Source: Actinoallomurus vinaceus
Lineage (GTDB): Bacteria; Actinomycetota; Actinomycetes; Streptosporangiales; Streptosporangiaceae
Assembly: GCF_039542055.1 (NCBI RefSeq)
Contig: NZ_BAABHK010000012.1
Location: 1 to 64,000 of the forward strand
Direction: 5' to 3'
DNA: 64,000 nt
Shown: in pieces, positions 16,277 through 27,155 of the stretch
Position numbering within the stretch: position 1 is the first letter of the stretch
How the letters are laid out: every line of letters begins with the position of its first letter
The notes under the pieces: model-generated
Told to the model about the DNA's origin: nothing
Database searches by the model: none
Seen by the model: the letters and a program-made list of their open reading frames with translations, nothing else
Made by a program: the position numbers and the translations under genes

Positions 16277-17173
16277 ATGCGTAAGGCAGTGGCGGGGGCC
16301 GTGCTGGGCGCGGCGGCGGCACGGGCGGCGTACGTCGCGCTGACCCGCCGTCCGCCCCGCGAGGAGAAGCTCTGGGTGCGGACCAACCACCGCGGGGAGC
16401 CGGTGACCCTCCTCGAAGGGCCGGCGTTCGTGGTGGGCGCGGTGACGGCGGTGGCCGTGGCACCGGGCGTGCCGGCGCGGATGCGCGCCGCCGCGATCCT
16501 CGCGGGCGGCGCCACGGGCGCCCTCGGCGGCTACGACGACCTCGCCGGGTCCGGTGACTCCCGCGGCTTCAAGGGCCACCTGTCGGCGCTCGCCCGCGGC
16601 GAGGTCACCACGGGCGCGGTGAAGATCCTCGGCATCGGCGCCGCCGGCCTGGCCGCCGCCGTGGTCGCGGGCAGCGGCGCGCCGACCCGCCGGGGCGCCC
16701 TGCTCGACGTCCTGATCAACGGCGCGCTCATCGCCGGCACCGCCAACCTGCTCAACCTGTTCGACCTTCGGCCCGGCCGCGCGATCAAGGCCGGGCTCCT
16801 GGCGAGCCCGCTGGTCTTCGCCGCGCCGTCACCTTCGGCGCCGCGCGGCCGGTTCGGCGGGCTGCTCAGCGGCTCGGCGGTCGCGGCCGCCCCGCTCGGC
16901 GCGGCGATCGCGCTGCTGCCGGAGGACCTCGGCGAGCGCGCGATGCTCGGCGACGCGGGCGCGAACGCCTTCGGCGCGCTGATCGGCCTGTCGGCGACCG
17001 GCCTGAGCCGCCGGTCCCGCCTGGGCGTCCTCGCGGGGGTGACCGCGCTCAACGCCGCCAGTGAGGTCGTCAGCTTCACGAAGGTGATCCGGGCGACGCC
17101 GCCGCTGAACTGGCTCGACCAGCTGGGCCGCCGTCCCGTCGTGCCGGAGGCGCGTCCGTCGGACACCTCGTGA
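16277..17173 (+). CDS. MraY/WecA-like polyprenyl-phosphate sugar-phosphate transferase family membrane protein
   Basis: This 298-aa membrane protein carries the hallmarks of the GPT family. GGYDDLAGSGDSRGFKGHL (about residues 76-94) gives the adjacent Asp pair, NLLNLFDLRPGRAIKAG (about 156-172) gives N-x-x-N-x-x-D, and LGDAGANAFG (about 224-233) gives the loop Asp. It is shorter than MraY and lacks a clear His-rich HIHH motif, so it is not the main MraY. It sits between mctB and the MurJ-like gene and overlaps the latter by GTGA. It may load a lipid carrier for a wall polymer or be a degenerate paralogue; both are inference. Confidence 0.72.
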   Translation: MRKAVAGAVLGAAAARAAYVALTRRPPREEKLWVRTNHRGEPVTLLEGPAFVVGAVTAVAVAPGVPARMRAAAILAGGATGALGGYDDLAGSGDSRGFKGHLSALARGEVTTGAVKILGIGAAGLAAAVVAGSGAPTRRGALLDVLINGALIAGTANLLNLFDLRPGRAIKAGLLASPLVFAAPSPSAPRGRFGGLLSGSAVAAAPLGAAIALLPEDLGERAMLGDAGANAFGALIGLSATGLSRRSRLGVLAGVTALNAASEVVSFTKVIRATPPLNWLDQLGRRPVVPEARPSDTS

Positions 17174-18849
17174 CGGCACCGGACGTGACCGAGGAGGCCG
17201 GGGAGACCACCGTCGGCCGGGGGAGGGGCCTCGCCGGCGCCGCCGTCCTCATCGGTGTCATCACCGTCTTCGCCCGCATCGTCGGGTTCTCTCGCAGCCT
17301 CGTCCTGTCCCACACCGTCGGCAACGACTGCCTGGCCACCGCGTACTTCACCGGCAACCAGGTGACGAACATCGTCTTCGAAGTGGTCGCGGGAGGCGCC
17401 CTGGCGAGCCTGGTCGTGCCGGTCCTGGCGGGCCCCGCCGCTCGCCGGGCGCCGGAGGCCGGCCGGATCGCCTCGGCGCTGATGACCTGGACGGTGCTGA
17501 TCCTCCTGCCGCTCACCCTGATCGCCGCCGTCGCCGCCCGTCCCCTGATGGCGGACGTGCTCGTGCGCGACGCGGTGCCGGGCTGTTCACGCGACCAGGT
17601 GATCGACGCGGGCACGCGCATGCTGGTGGCGTTCGCCCCGCAGATCCTGTTCTACGGGCTCGCCGTGGTGCTGTACGGCGTGCTGCAGGCCCACCGCAGA
17701 TTCCTCGGCCCGGCGCTGGCCCCTCTCGTGTCGAGCCTCGTCGTCATCGGCGCGTACCTGACGTTCCTGTCGACCGGCGCGGGCTATCGGCAGGCCCCGA
17801 ACCATCACGACCTGTCCACCGTCACCCGGGGCGCGGAGCTGACGCTGTCGGTCGGGACGACCCTGGGCGTGGTCGCCCTCGTCGTCACGGTGGTGGGTCC
17901 GGCGGCGCGGCTGCGGCTCGGGCTGCTGCGGCCCACGCTGAGGTTCCCGCCCGGCGTCGCCGTGCGCATCCGGCGGCTGGCGCTGGCGGGCCTGGCCACG
18001 CTGGTCGCCCAGCAGGCCGCCTGGGGCGTCGTCATCGTCTTCGCGAACGCGAGGGGCGGGTCGGGCGCGCTGGCGGTCTACCAGTACGCCTGGGCGCTGT
18101 TCCAACTGCCGTACGGCGTCCTGGCCGTCCCGCTCGCGACCAGCGCGTTCCCCGTCCTGTCGGCGCGCGCGAGCGACGGGGACCAGGAGGGTTTCGACCG
18201 CACCGCCGCGTCCACGACCCGCGCGATCGTGCTGCTGTCCTGCGCGGGGGCGGCCGTGCTCGCCGCGACCGCGCTGCCCGTGGCCCGGGTGTTCCTGCTC
18301 GGGACCAAGGGGGGCGTGCCGCCGTCCGACCTCGCCCGCGCGATCGTCGCCTTCGCGCCCGGCCTGATCGGCTATGGGCTGATGGCGCACGTCGGTCGCG
18401 TCCTTTACGCCGCCGGCAAGGGACGGGCGTCGGCGGCCGCCCAGGTGACCGGCTGGATCACGGTGATCGCGGCGGAGGTGGCGCTGGTGGAGGCGGCGGG
18501 GCGGCGTGACGCCGTCGCCGCGCTCGGGCTGGGCAACTCGATCGGCATGACGGTCGCCGGGGTACTCCTGCTCATCACACTGGCGCGGACCCGCGGCAGG
18601 ACGGCGTTCCGCGGCATGGGGCGGGCGGTGGCGACGGGGCTGGCCGGTGCGGCGGCCGGGTACGCCGCGGGCGCCGGCGTCGTGGCGGCGTTCGGCGCGA
18701 CCGGCCTGGCCGCCAGCGTCGGCGTGGGCGTCCTGGCTGCGCTGGCCGCCGGCGCCGGCTTCCTGGCCGTCGCGTACGTGGGCGACCGGGACGGTCTACG
18801 AGGCCTGATCGGGCGGAGACTGCGACGGAGAGGACTGGCCGATCGATGA
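17170..18849 (+). CDS. murJ: MurJ/MviN-type lipid flippase
   Basis: This 559-aa polytopic protein has about 14 hydrophobic segments. It shows the MOP/MurJ pattern, with an N-terminal VFARIVGFSRSLVLSHTVGN, FEVVAGGALASLVVPVLA and the later PYGVLAVPLATSAFPVLSARA. MurJ proteins flip lipid-linked wall precursors across the membrane. The GTG overlaps the stop of the MraY-like gene (GTGA at 17170-17173), and a GT4 gene follows 13 bp later. Actinobacteria often have more than one MurJ; this one may serve a dedicated glycan, or be a paralogue of the essential flippase. Confidence 0.85.
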   Translation: MTAPDVTEEAGETTVGRGRGLAGAAVLIGVITVFARIVGFSRSLVLSHTVGNDCLATAYFTGNQVTNIVFEVVAGGALASLVVPVLAGPAARRAPEAGRIASALMTWTVLILLPLTLIAAVAARPLMADVLVRDAVPGCSRDQVIDAGTRMLVAFAPQILFYGLAVVLYGVLQAHRRFLGPALAPLVSSLVVIGAYLTFLSTGAGYRQAPNHHDLSTVTRGAELTLSVGTTLGVVALVVTVVGPAARLRLGLLRPTLRFPPGVAVRIRRLALAGLATLVAQQAAWGVVIVFANARGGSGALAVYQYAWALFQLPYGVLAVPLATSAFPVLSARASDGDQEGFDRTAASTTRAIVLLSCAGAAVLAATALPVARVFLLGTKGGVPPSDLARAIVAFAPGLIGYGLMAHVGRVLYAAGKGRASAAAQVTGWITVIAAEVALVEAAGRRDAVAALGLGNSIGMTVAGVLLLITLARTRGRTAFRGMGRAVATGLAGAAAGYAAGAGVVAAFGATGLAASVGVGVLAALAAGAGFLAVAYVGDRDGLRGLIGRRLRRRGLADR

Positions 18850-18862
18850 GGGCGGAGCGGTG

Positions 18863-19996
18863 ATGGAAGGACTGAAGGTCGCGCTCGTGCTGGCGACGGC
18901 CGCCGGCGGGCTCGGACGGCACGTCCGGTCGGTGGCCGACGGCCTGCGGGCGCGCGGCGCGAAGGTCGTCGTCCTGGGCCCGGCCTCGGCCGACGCGCTG
19001 TTCGGCTTCACCGCGTCCGGCACGGCGTTCGCCCCCGTCGAGATCGCCGACCGCCCGCATCCCCTGGGCGACGTACGGGCGGTCGCCCGGCTCCGGCGCC
19101 TCACCCGGGACGCCGACGTCGTTCACGCGCACGGTCTGCGGGCCGGGGGGCTGGCCGCGCTCGCCCGGGTCCGTACCGTTCCGGGGCCGCTGCGCCTCGG
19201 CACGGCGGGTCCACCACTCGTCGTCACGCTGCACAACGCCTCCATCGCGGGCGGCCTGACCGGCGCGGCGTACGCCACGCTCGAACGCGTCGTCGCGCGG
19301 GGCGCGGCCGAGGTCCTGGGCGTATCCCCGGACCTGGAGGAGCGGATGCGCTCGCTGGGCGCGCGTTCGGTGGGGCTCGCGCTCGTTCCCGCGCCGGCCG
19401 CCCCGCCGTCCGACGACCCCGAGGCGCCGAAGCGGATCCGCGCCGAACTCGGCGCTGGAGACCGTCCCCTCATCCTGACGGTGGCGCGGCTGGCGGAGCA
19501 GAAGGGACTGCCGACCCTGCTGGACGCCGCCGCCGGCTGGGCCCGGCTGGACGCCGCACCGCTGGTGCTCATCGCCGGGGACGGGCCGCTGGAGGCGGAG
19601 CTGCGCGACCGCATCGCCGCCGAGCGCCTCCCCGTGCGGCTGCTCGGCCGTCGTTCGGACGTCGCCGACCTCCTCGCCGCCGCCGACGTCGCCGTCCTGC
19701 CGAGCGTCTGGGAGGGCCAACCCCTGATCGTCCAGGAGATACTGCGCGCCGGCCGGCCCCTCGTCGCCACGCGCGTCGGCGGAGTGCCCGGCATGGTGGG
19801 CGAGGCGGCGCTGCTGGTCCCCTCGGGGGACGCCGCCGCGCTCGAACGCGCGGTGGGGCGCGTGCTCGACGAGCCGGCGCTCGCCGAGCGGCTCGCGGCG
19901 GCCGCCGCCGAGCGGGCCTCCCGGTTGCCGACCGACGAGGACGCGCTCGACCAACTCGCCTCGGTTTACGCACGGGCCACGCGGACCACGCCCTGA
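18863..19996 (+). CDS. GT4-family glycosyltransferase
   Basis: This 377-aa GT-B fold glycosyltransferase has the N-terminal Gly-rich loop AAGGLGRHVRSVADGL (about residues 13-28), LTVARLAEQKGLPTLLDA (about 200), AGDGPLEAELR and the family-4 E-x7-E signature in SVWEGQPLIVQE (about 287-298). It likely uses a nucleotide sugar to modify a lipid-linked or cell-surface acceptor. A GTG at 18860 directly precedes the ATG at 18863; GGAG at 18854-18857 is better spaced for the ATG. It follows the MurJ-like gene closely and is probably in the same operon. Confidence 0.85.
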   Translation: MEGLKVALVLATAAGGLGRHVRSVADGLRARGAKVVVLGPASADALFGFTASGTAFAPVEIADRPHPLGDVRAVARLRRLTRDADVVHAHGLRAGGLAALARVRTVPGPLRLGTAGPPLVVTLHNASIAGGLTGAAYATLERVVARGAAEVLGVSPDLEERMRSLGARSVGLALVPAPAAPPSDDPEAPKRIRAELGAGDRPLILTVARLAEQKGLPTLLDAAAGWARLDAAPLVLIAGDGPLEAELRDRIAAERLPVRLLGRRSDVADLLAAADVAVLPSVWEGQPLIVQEILRAGRPLVATRVGGVPGMVGEAALLVPSGDAAALERAVGRVLDEPALAERLAAAAAERASRLPTDEDALDQLASVYARATRTTP

Positions 19997-20030
19997 TCAC
20001 ATCGCGGTACGCGGAAGGTAAGCCTTTGGA

Positions 20031-20036
20031 TATAGT
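20031..20036 (+). promoter_or_regulatory. -10 box of the riboswitch-terC transcript
   Basis: TATAGT lies 5-10 bases before the first base of the riboswitch P1 helix, so transcription would start at about 20041-20043. A -35 element is not obvious. Confidence 0.5.
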
Positions 20037-20040
20037 CGGT

Positions 20041-20155
20041 CCCCAGGAGGGGAGTATTCCTTCGCGGCAGTGTCGTCACCACGGTCCCAGGAGCCATATG
20101 CGGCCCGGTGCTGTCGGCCCTCACCGATGAGTGAGGGCGGAAGAGACCTCCGGGG
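20041..20155 (+). promoter_or_regulatory. yybP-ykoY (Mn2+) riboswitch
   Basis: The conserved GGGGAGTA (20049-20056) and the downstream GAGACCTCC (20143-20151) are the hallmarks of the yybP-ykoY class, which binds Mn2+. P1 is formed by CCCC-A-GGAGG (20041-20050) with CCTCC-GGGG (20147-20155). Inside, a GCCCTCACC...GTGAGGGC-type hairpin (about 20116-20138) is visible. The class is classically found before TerC/Alx and other Mn exporters, exactly as here. CCTCC of P1 can alternatively pair with the terC ribosome binding site GGAGG at 20171-20175, giving a clear translational switch. Confidence 0.9.
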
Positions 20156-20185
20156 CCGTTGTCTGCCACCGGAGGAAGTGCACTT

Positions 20186-21373
20186 GTGAACGTCACCCTT
20201 TGGGTCTGGGGTCTCACCCTGCTGGGGCTGCTCGCGTTCATCATGTTCGACCTGTGGGTGGTCGACCGTGGAAAGCCACGCGACTTCTCCATGCGGCAGG
20301 CGAGCGCGTGGGTGACGTTCTACGTCCTCTTGGCGATCCTCTTCGGCATCGGCCTGCTGTTCGTGGCCGGGGCCGACTATTCGGCGCAATTTTTCGCCGG
20401 CTACCTCACCGAGTACAGCCTCAGCGTCGATAATCTCTTCATCTTCTATGTGATCATGGCGCGGTTCGCCGTTCCCCGGGCCAACCAGCACAAGGTCCTG
20501 CTGATCGGCATCATGATCGCGCTGTTGATGCGAGGGATCTTCATCGCGGTGGGCGCCGCGGCGCTGGCCCGCTTCGAGTGGTTGTTCTACATCTTCGGCG
20601 GGTTCCTCATCTGGACCGCGTACGGCCTGGTGCGCGGCGAGCCCGACGAGGACGAGTACGAGGAGAACATCCTCGTGCGCTGGATCCGCCGGGCCGTCCC
20701 GACGACGGAGAAGTACCACGAGCACCGGCTGACCGTCCACATCGACGGCAAGCGCCTCATCACCCCGATGCTGATCGTGATGGTCGCCATCGGATCGACC
20801 GACCTGCTGTTCGCCCTCGACTCCATCCCCGCGATCTTCGGGCTCACCAAGGAGTCCTACCTCGTCTTCACCGCCAACGCCTTCGCGCTGATGGGGCTGC
20901 GGCAGTTGTACTTCCTCCTCCGGGGACTACTCGACCGCCTCGTGTACCTCAGCAAGGGGCTCGCGTTCATCCTGGCCTTCATCGGCATCAAGCTCGTCCT
21001 CGAGGCGATGCACACGACCTGGTTCCCGCAGGTCCCCGAGATCTCCACCGGCCTCTCGCTCGTCGTCATCGGGGCGACGATGTTCGTGACCACGGTCGCC
21101 AGCCTCATCAGGGCCCGGCGCGGCGGGACGGAGGACCGGGAGGCCGGAGAAGGACCCGGCCAGGCCGTCGCCGACCACCCCGGCCCCGGTCCGGCCGTTC
21201 CCGCTCCGGCGGTCCCGGACGCCCCCGGCCCGCTGCCGGAGGCGAGTTCGGACCGGGATCCCGCCTCCGGCGACGGCGACGGCACCGGCCGGGAGCCGGA
21301 CGACACCGCCACGGACGAGACGGACACCGGCATGACCGACGCCGACGCGAGGGCCGGGCGCACGCGTCGCTGA
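20186..21373 (+). CDS. TerC/Alx family integral membrane protein, likely Mn2+ exporter
   Basis: This 395-aa protein has about eight membrane segments in residues 1-310. Conserved acidic motifs are EYSLSVDNLFIFYVI (about 77-91) and GSTDLLFALDSIPAIFG (about 202-218), whose Asp residues are thought to bind metal. Residues past 315 are an acidic Pro-rich cytoplasmic tail absent from E. coli Alx. TerC/Alx proteins export Mn2+, including metallation of secreted enzymes. The GTG start has GGAGGA at 20171-20176. A Mn2+ riboswitch upstream supports the assignment strongly. Confidence 0.93.
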   Translation: MNVTLWVWGLTLLGLLAFIMFDLWVVDRGKPRDFSMRQASAWVTFYVLLAILFGIGLLFVAGADYSAQFFAGYLTEYSLSVDNLFIFYVIMARFAVPRANQHKVLLIGIMIALLMRGIFIAVGAAALARFEWLFYIFGGFLIWTAYGLVRGEPDEDEYEENILVRWIRRAVPTTEKYHEHRLTVHIDGKRLITPMLIVMVAIGSTDLLFALDSIPAIFGLTKESYLVFTANAFALMGLRQLYFLLRGLLDRLVYLSKGLAFILAFIGIKLVLEAMHTTWFPQVPEISTGLSLVVIGATMFVTTVASLIRARRGGTEDREAGEGPGQAVADHPGPGPAVPAPAVPDAPGPLPEASSDRDPASGDGDGTGREPDDTATDETDTGMTDADARAGRTRR

Positions 21374-21473
21374 CCGCCTCCCGAGGGCCTAGGGCGGCTT
21401 CGCCGGGGATGTCCCAGACCAGGTTTCCGCCCTGTAACGTGATCACAGGGGAAGATTTCTGGGGAAGGTACTT

Positions 21474-21968
21474 ATGCGCTTGCCCTCGGTGGCGCCCGCG
21501 GTGACGCGGACGATCTCGATCGTGCTGGCGGTCGCCGCCGCCGGCATCCTGCTGGTCACCGCCCTCGCCGACCGGAACGGCGGCCGCCGACCGACCGCCC
21601 GGCCTTCCCGCCCCTCGTCACCCGTGGCCGAGTCCACCATGCCGGGAAGCATCGACCTGCCGCCCACCGCCGAGCCCACGACGCCGCACGTACGCACCGC
21701 CGACGCCAAGACCTGGCTCCACGCGCTCGCCGGCAAGTGGAGTCAGGACGCGGGGAAGGACTACTTCCAGTTCCAGCCCGACGGCACCGGCCAGTGGATG
21801 GCTTTCGGCCAGAAACTGTGGAGCGGTAAGGCCACCCCGCGAGACGCGACGACCTTCGACCTGTCCGACCGTACCGGCCAGGGCGCCTCGTACTGGCGGG
21901 TCGAGCTGGTGAACGGAGGCAAGAAGCTGTTCTTCGTCGGCCTCCAGAAGACCTACCGCAAGGCGTAG
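21474..21968 (+). CDS. Membrane-anchored extracytoplasmic hypothetical protein
   Basis: This 164-aa protein has an N-terminal membrane segment or uncleaved signal (about residues 12-32, TISIVLAVAAAGILLVTALA), a Pro/Ser/Thr linker, and a C-terminal domain of about 85 residues (WLHALAGKWSQDAGKDYFQFQPDGTGQW...KKLFFVGLQKTYRK). That domain looks like a small beta barrel or lipocalin-like ligand-binding fold. An AAGG ribosome binding site precedes the ATG. It converges on the marR gene with only 10 bp between. I do not recognise a named family. Confidence 0.65.
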   Translation: MRLPSVAPAVTRTISIVLAVAAAGILLVTALADRNGGRRPTARPSRPSSPVAESTMPGSIDLPPTAEPTTPHVRTADAKTWLHALAGKWSQDAGKDYFQFQPDGTGQWMAFGQKLWSGKATPRDATTFDLSDRTGQGASYWRVELVNGGKKLFFVGLQKTYRKA

Positions 21969-21978
21969 TAGCCAGGCC

Positions 21979-22434
21979 TCAGGTCTCGGCCAGGTCCTCG
22001 AGGACGTCGAGCGCCGAGACCAGCGCCGCGCGTTGCGCGGGAGACAGGGTGCCGAGCCGCTCGACGAGGAACGCCGACCGCTCGGTGCGCAGCTGTTCGA
22101 GCTGGCGGCGGCCCTCCGGGGTGATCTCCAGGAGGGTGGCCCGCCGGTCGTCGACGTCGGGAGTGCGACGCAGCAGGGCCTGGGCCTCCAGGGACGCGAC
22201 CAGACGGCTCTGCGTCGGCGCGCTGACGCCCTCGGCGGCGGCCAGGTCACCGAGGCGCACCGGGCCGAGCGTCTCCACGCTGGCGAGGGTCGAGGCCTGG
22301 CTGGATGTCAGCGTCTGCGGGCCGTGCTGGCGGAGGCGACGGCTCAGCCGGCCCAATGTCATGCGCAGCCGTGCCGCGAGCTCCACGTCCGTCAGACCCT
22401 CGGTCTCGGCCACCTGCCTGGTCACGCCCGTCAT
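21979..22434 (-). CDS. MarR family transcriptional regulator
   Basis: This 151-aa winged-helix protein is a MarR-type dimer. The DNA-recognition region is VRLGDLAAAEGVSAPTQSRLVASLEAQALLRRTPDVDDRRATLLEITPEGRRQLEQ, where the DxDRR wing is diagnostic. It ends in a dimerisation helix. Such regulators sense phenolics, oxidants or drugs. It has no divergent target gene beside it within 200 bp, so its regulon is not evident. Confidence 0.9.
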   Translation of the reverse strand: MTGVTRQVAETEGLTDVELAARLRMTLGRLSRRLRQHGPQTLTSSQASTLASVETLGPVRLGDLAAAEGVSAPTQSRLVASLEAQALLRRTPDVDDRRATLLEITPEGRRQLEQLRTERSAFLVERLGTLSPAQRAALVSALDVLEDLAET

Positions 22435-22637
22435 GCCCCTTTACCCGGCTAGCGTCCCCGGCGTGCTCCGCACGCCCGTCTCCACCAATCATCCCCTCAT
22501 CGCGGCCGCCGATGTACCGATCCGCGGCCTGAAGGATCTCACCGGTGTACCGACCAACGTCCGGTATGTGCCGATCGTGGCGCATTGTGGCCGGGATCAC
22601 CAGCCCCGGGCCCAGGACCGGAGGGCCGGACACGCGA

Positions 22638-23291
22638 TCACCAGCCTCGGGCGCGCCACTCCTTGAGGTGCGGGCGTTCGCGGCCGAGCGTGGTGTCCTT
22701 GCCGTGGCCCGGATAGATCCACGTCTCGTCCGGCAGGGTGCCGAAGACCCGCTCTTCGAGGTCGTCCATCAGCCGGCCGAACAGCGTCGCGTCGCCCCAG
22801 GTGTTGCCCGGTCCGCCCGGGAACAGGCTGTCGCCGGTGAACAGGTGCGGCGTGTCGCCGTCGCCGTACAGCAACGCGATCGACCCGGGGGTGTGGCCGC
22901 GCAGGTGGATCACGGACAGGGTGTTCTGCCCGACGCGGACGGTGCCGCCGTGCCGAACCGGCTCGGTGACCGGCAGCGGCAGGGCCTCGGCGTCGTCGGG
23001 GTGGGCCACGACCGACGGATGCGTCGCGTCGACGACGGCGCCGAGCGCGCCCCAGTGGTCCTGGTGGCGATGCGTCGTGACGACACGGGAGAGGGGGGCG
23101 TCGCCGAGGAGCTCGAGCAGCCGCTCCGGCTCGGCGGCGGCGTCGATCAGGACCTGCTCGCCCGTGGCGGTACAACGCAGCAGGTAGGCGTTGTTGTCGA
23201 ACGGCCCGACGGCCAGTTTGGTGATCGTCAGGCCAGGCAGCTCGCGCATGTCGGGGGGACCGCCGACCTCGACATCGCCTGTGTAGGACAC
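22638..23291 (-). CDS. MBL-fold hydrolase (glyoxalase II-like)
   Basis: This 217-aa metallo-hydrolase has the motif THRHQDHWGAL (about residues 73-83), HLRGHTPGSI (about 130), a bridging Asp in TGDSLFPGGPGNT (about 152) and the final YPGHGKDTT His (about 193). The small size and the GDSLFPGG segment are typical of glyoxalase II-like or persulfide dioxygenase-like enzymes, but substrate residues are not diagnostic. GGAAGGAG upstream of the GTG at 23291 fixes the start. Confidence 0.88.
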   Translation of the reverse strand: MSYTGDVEVGGPPDMRELPGLTITKLAVGPFDNNAYLLRCTATGEQVLIDAAAEPERLLELLGDAPLSRVVTTHRHQDHWGALGAVVDATHPSVVAHPDDAEALPLPVTEPVRHGGTVRVGQNTLSVIHLRGHTPGSIALLYGDGDTPHLFTGDSLFPGGPGNTWGDATLFGRLMDDLEERVFGTLPDETWIYPGHGKDTTLGRERPHLKEWRARGW

Positions 23292-23321
23292 GCGCTCTCC
23301 TTCCAGTCTGTCATCGGGGAC

Positions 23322-23561
23322 ATGGCCGCTGACCCGCTCATCCTTTCACCCCCGAGACGCTCGGCGCTCGGTCCGTCGGATGCCCGTGGCGGTGCCCGGG
23401 CCCGCATCATCCGCCGCGCGCTGCGCCGGATGGAGCCGTTCCCGTTCGAGCGGGTGTACGGCGGCTGGTGGGGCCGGATCGTCTCCGCCGACGGGGCCGG
23501 CACCGTACACCGGTCGGCCGAGCGCTACCTCGACCATGCCCTCGACGACCGGCCCGAATGA
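23322..23561 (+). CDS. 79-aa conserved-looking small protein
   Basis: A short gene opens 30 bp from the divergent MBL gene. After a variable N-terminus its product has a compact aromatic segment (RRALRRMEPFPFERVYGGWWGRIVSADGAGTVHRSAERYLDHAL). This pattern looks structured and resembles the C-terminal end of some actinobacterial metallo-hydrolase-like proteins that I recall only vaguely. It may be a stand-alone small protein or a remnant of a larger gene. The ribosome binding site is weak (ATCGGGGA). Confidence 0.5.
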   Translation: MAADPLILSPPRRSALGPSDARGGARARIIRRALRRMEPFPFERVYGGWWGRIVSADGAGTVHRSAERYLDHALDDRPE

Positions 23562-23610
23562 TCTACCCGTCCGTCTCCTGAGCCTCGTGCGTTTCGGTGG
23601 CGATCTCTCT

Positions 23611-23626
23611 TCGAACACGTGTACGG
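23611..23626. promoter_or_regulatory. LexA-like box upstream of uvrA
   Basis: TCGAACACGTGTACGG keeps the GAAC-N4-GT core of the SOS box with one mismatch (GTAC for GTTC). It shares 12 consecutive bases (CGAACACGTGTN) with the perfect box before recN. It lies 116 bp before the uvrA start. uvrA is a classic LexA target. Confidence 0.65.
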
Positions 23627-23741
23627 TTTCGATGCGACGAGGGGCCCGCCGTGTGCGGCGTCCGGAAGAAACCGGCCTGTCTCCTCGTTAGCCTGAAGCT
23701 GACTGTCTCTCAACCAGGCCCTAGGGGATAGCGGATACGCC

Positions 23742-26582
<2,841 letters not shown>

Positions 26583-26626
26583 CCCGGTCATCGCGTCCGG
26601 AGACCGGGCGGTAGCATGAGGCCGCG

Positions 26627-26649
26627 ATGTACTACAGCGTGTAGTACAT
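26627..26649. promoter_or_regulatory. BlaI/MecI-type operator
   Basis: ATGTACTAC-agcgt-GTAGTACAT is a perfect inverted repeat ending 18 bp before the Rieske gene start. Its core TACTACA-N3-TGTAGTA matches the BlaI/MecI family operator type (TACA...TGTA). No blaI gene is in the window, so the repressor would act from elsewhere. Confidence 0.65.
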
Positions 26650-26667
26650 GACCTTGTGGGGAGACGG

Positions 26668-27090
26668 ATGTCAGAGGAAGCGGTGGGCTGCTGCTCCCGG
26701 CGGCGGCTGCTGGGCACGGCGGCTCTGGCGGGCGTGGGGGTGATCGGCCTTGGCGCGTGCGGGACGCGATCGGCGAAGGCCATCGTGCCCCCGGCGATCA
26801 AGGGCAAGGTGATCGCCCGTACCGGGGAGATCCCCGTCGGCGGCGGCAAGGTCATCGACAAGTGGAAGATCGTCGTGGCGCAGCCGTCGCAGGGGACGTT
26901 CAAGGCGTTCACCGCCACGTGCACCCACCAGGGATGCACCGTCGGCAGCCCGGAGGACGGCGTGATCACCTGCCCCTGTCACGGCAGCGAGTTCAACGCG
27001 ACGGACGGCTCGGTCAAGCAGGGACCGGCCGGTGCGCCCCTGCAGGAGTTCACCGTTCGGCTGCAGGGCGACGGAATCATCGTCGAATAA
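26668..27090 (+). CDS. Tat-exported Rieske [2Fe-2S] lipoprotein
   Basis: This 140-aa protein has a twin-arginine-type signal (SRRRLLGTAALAGVGVIGLGAC) ending in a lipobox, so it should be folded in the cytoplasm, exported and lipid-anchored. The Rieske ligands are CTHQGC and CPCHGS (about residues 87-92 and 105-110), two Cys-His pairs for a [2Fe-2S] cluster. It is a stand-alone Rieske protein rather than a cytochrome bc subunit. The ATG at 26668 has GGGGAG upstream; a GTG at 26656 is less likely. A paralogue follows 65 bp downstream. Confidence 0.9.
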   Translation: MSEEAVGCCSRRRLLGTAALAGVGVIGLGACGTRSAKAIVPPAIKGKVIARTGEIPVGGGKVIDKWKIVVAQPSQGTFKAFTATCTHQGCTVGSPEDGVITCPCHGSEFNATDGSVKQGPAGAPLQEFTVRLQGDGIIVE

Positions 27091-27155
27091 GGTTGAACCG
27101 AATGGATCTCTCCTGCGTGAAACCCGGATGTAGGCCCGAACACGAGGAGGAACCC

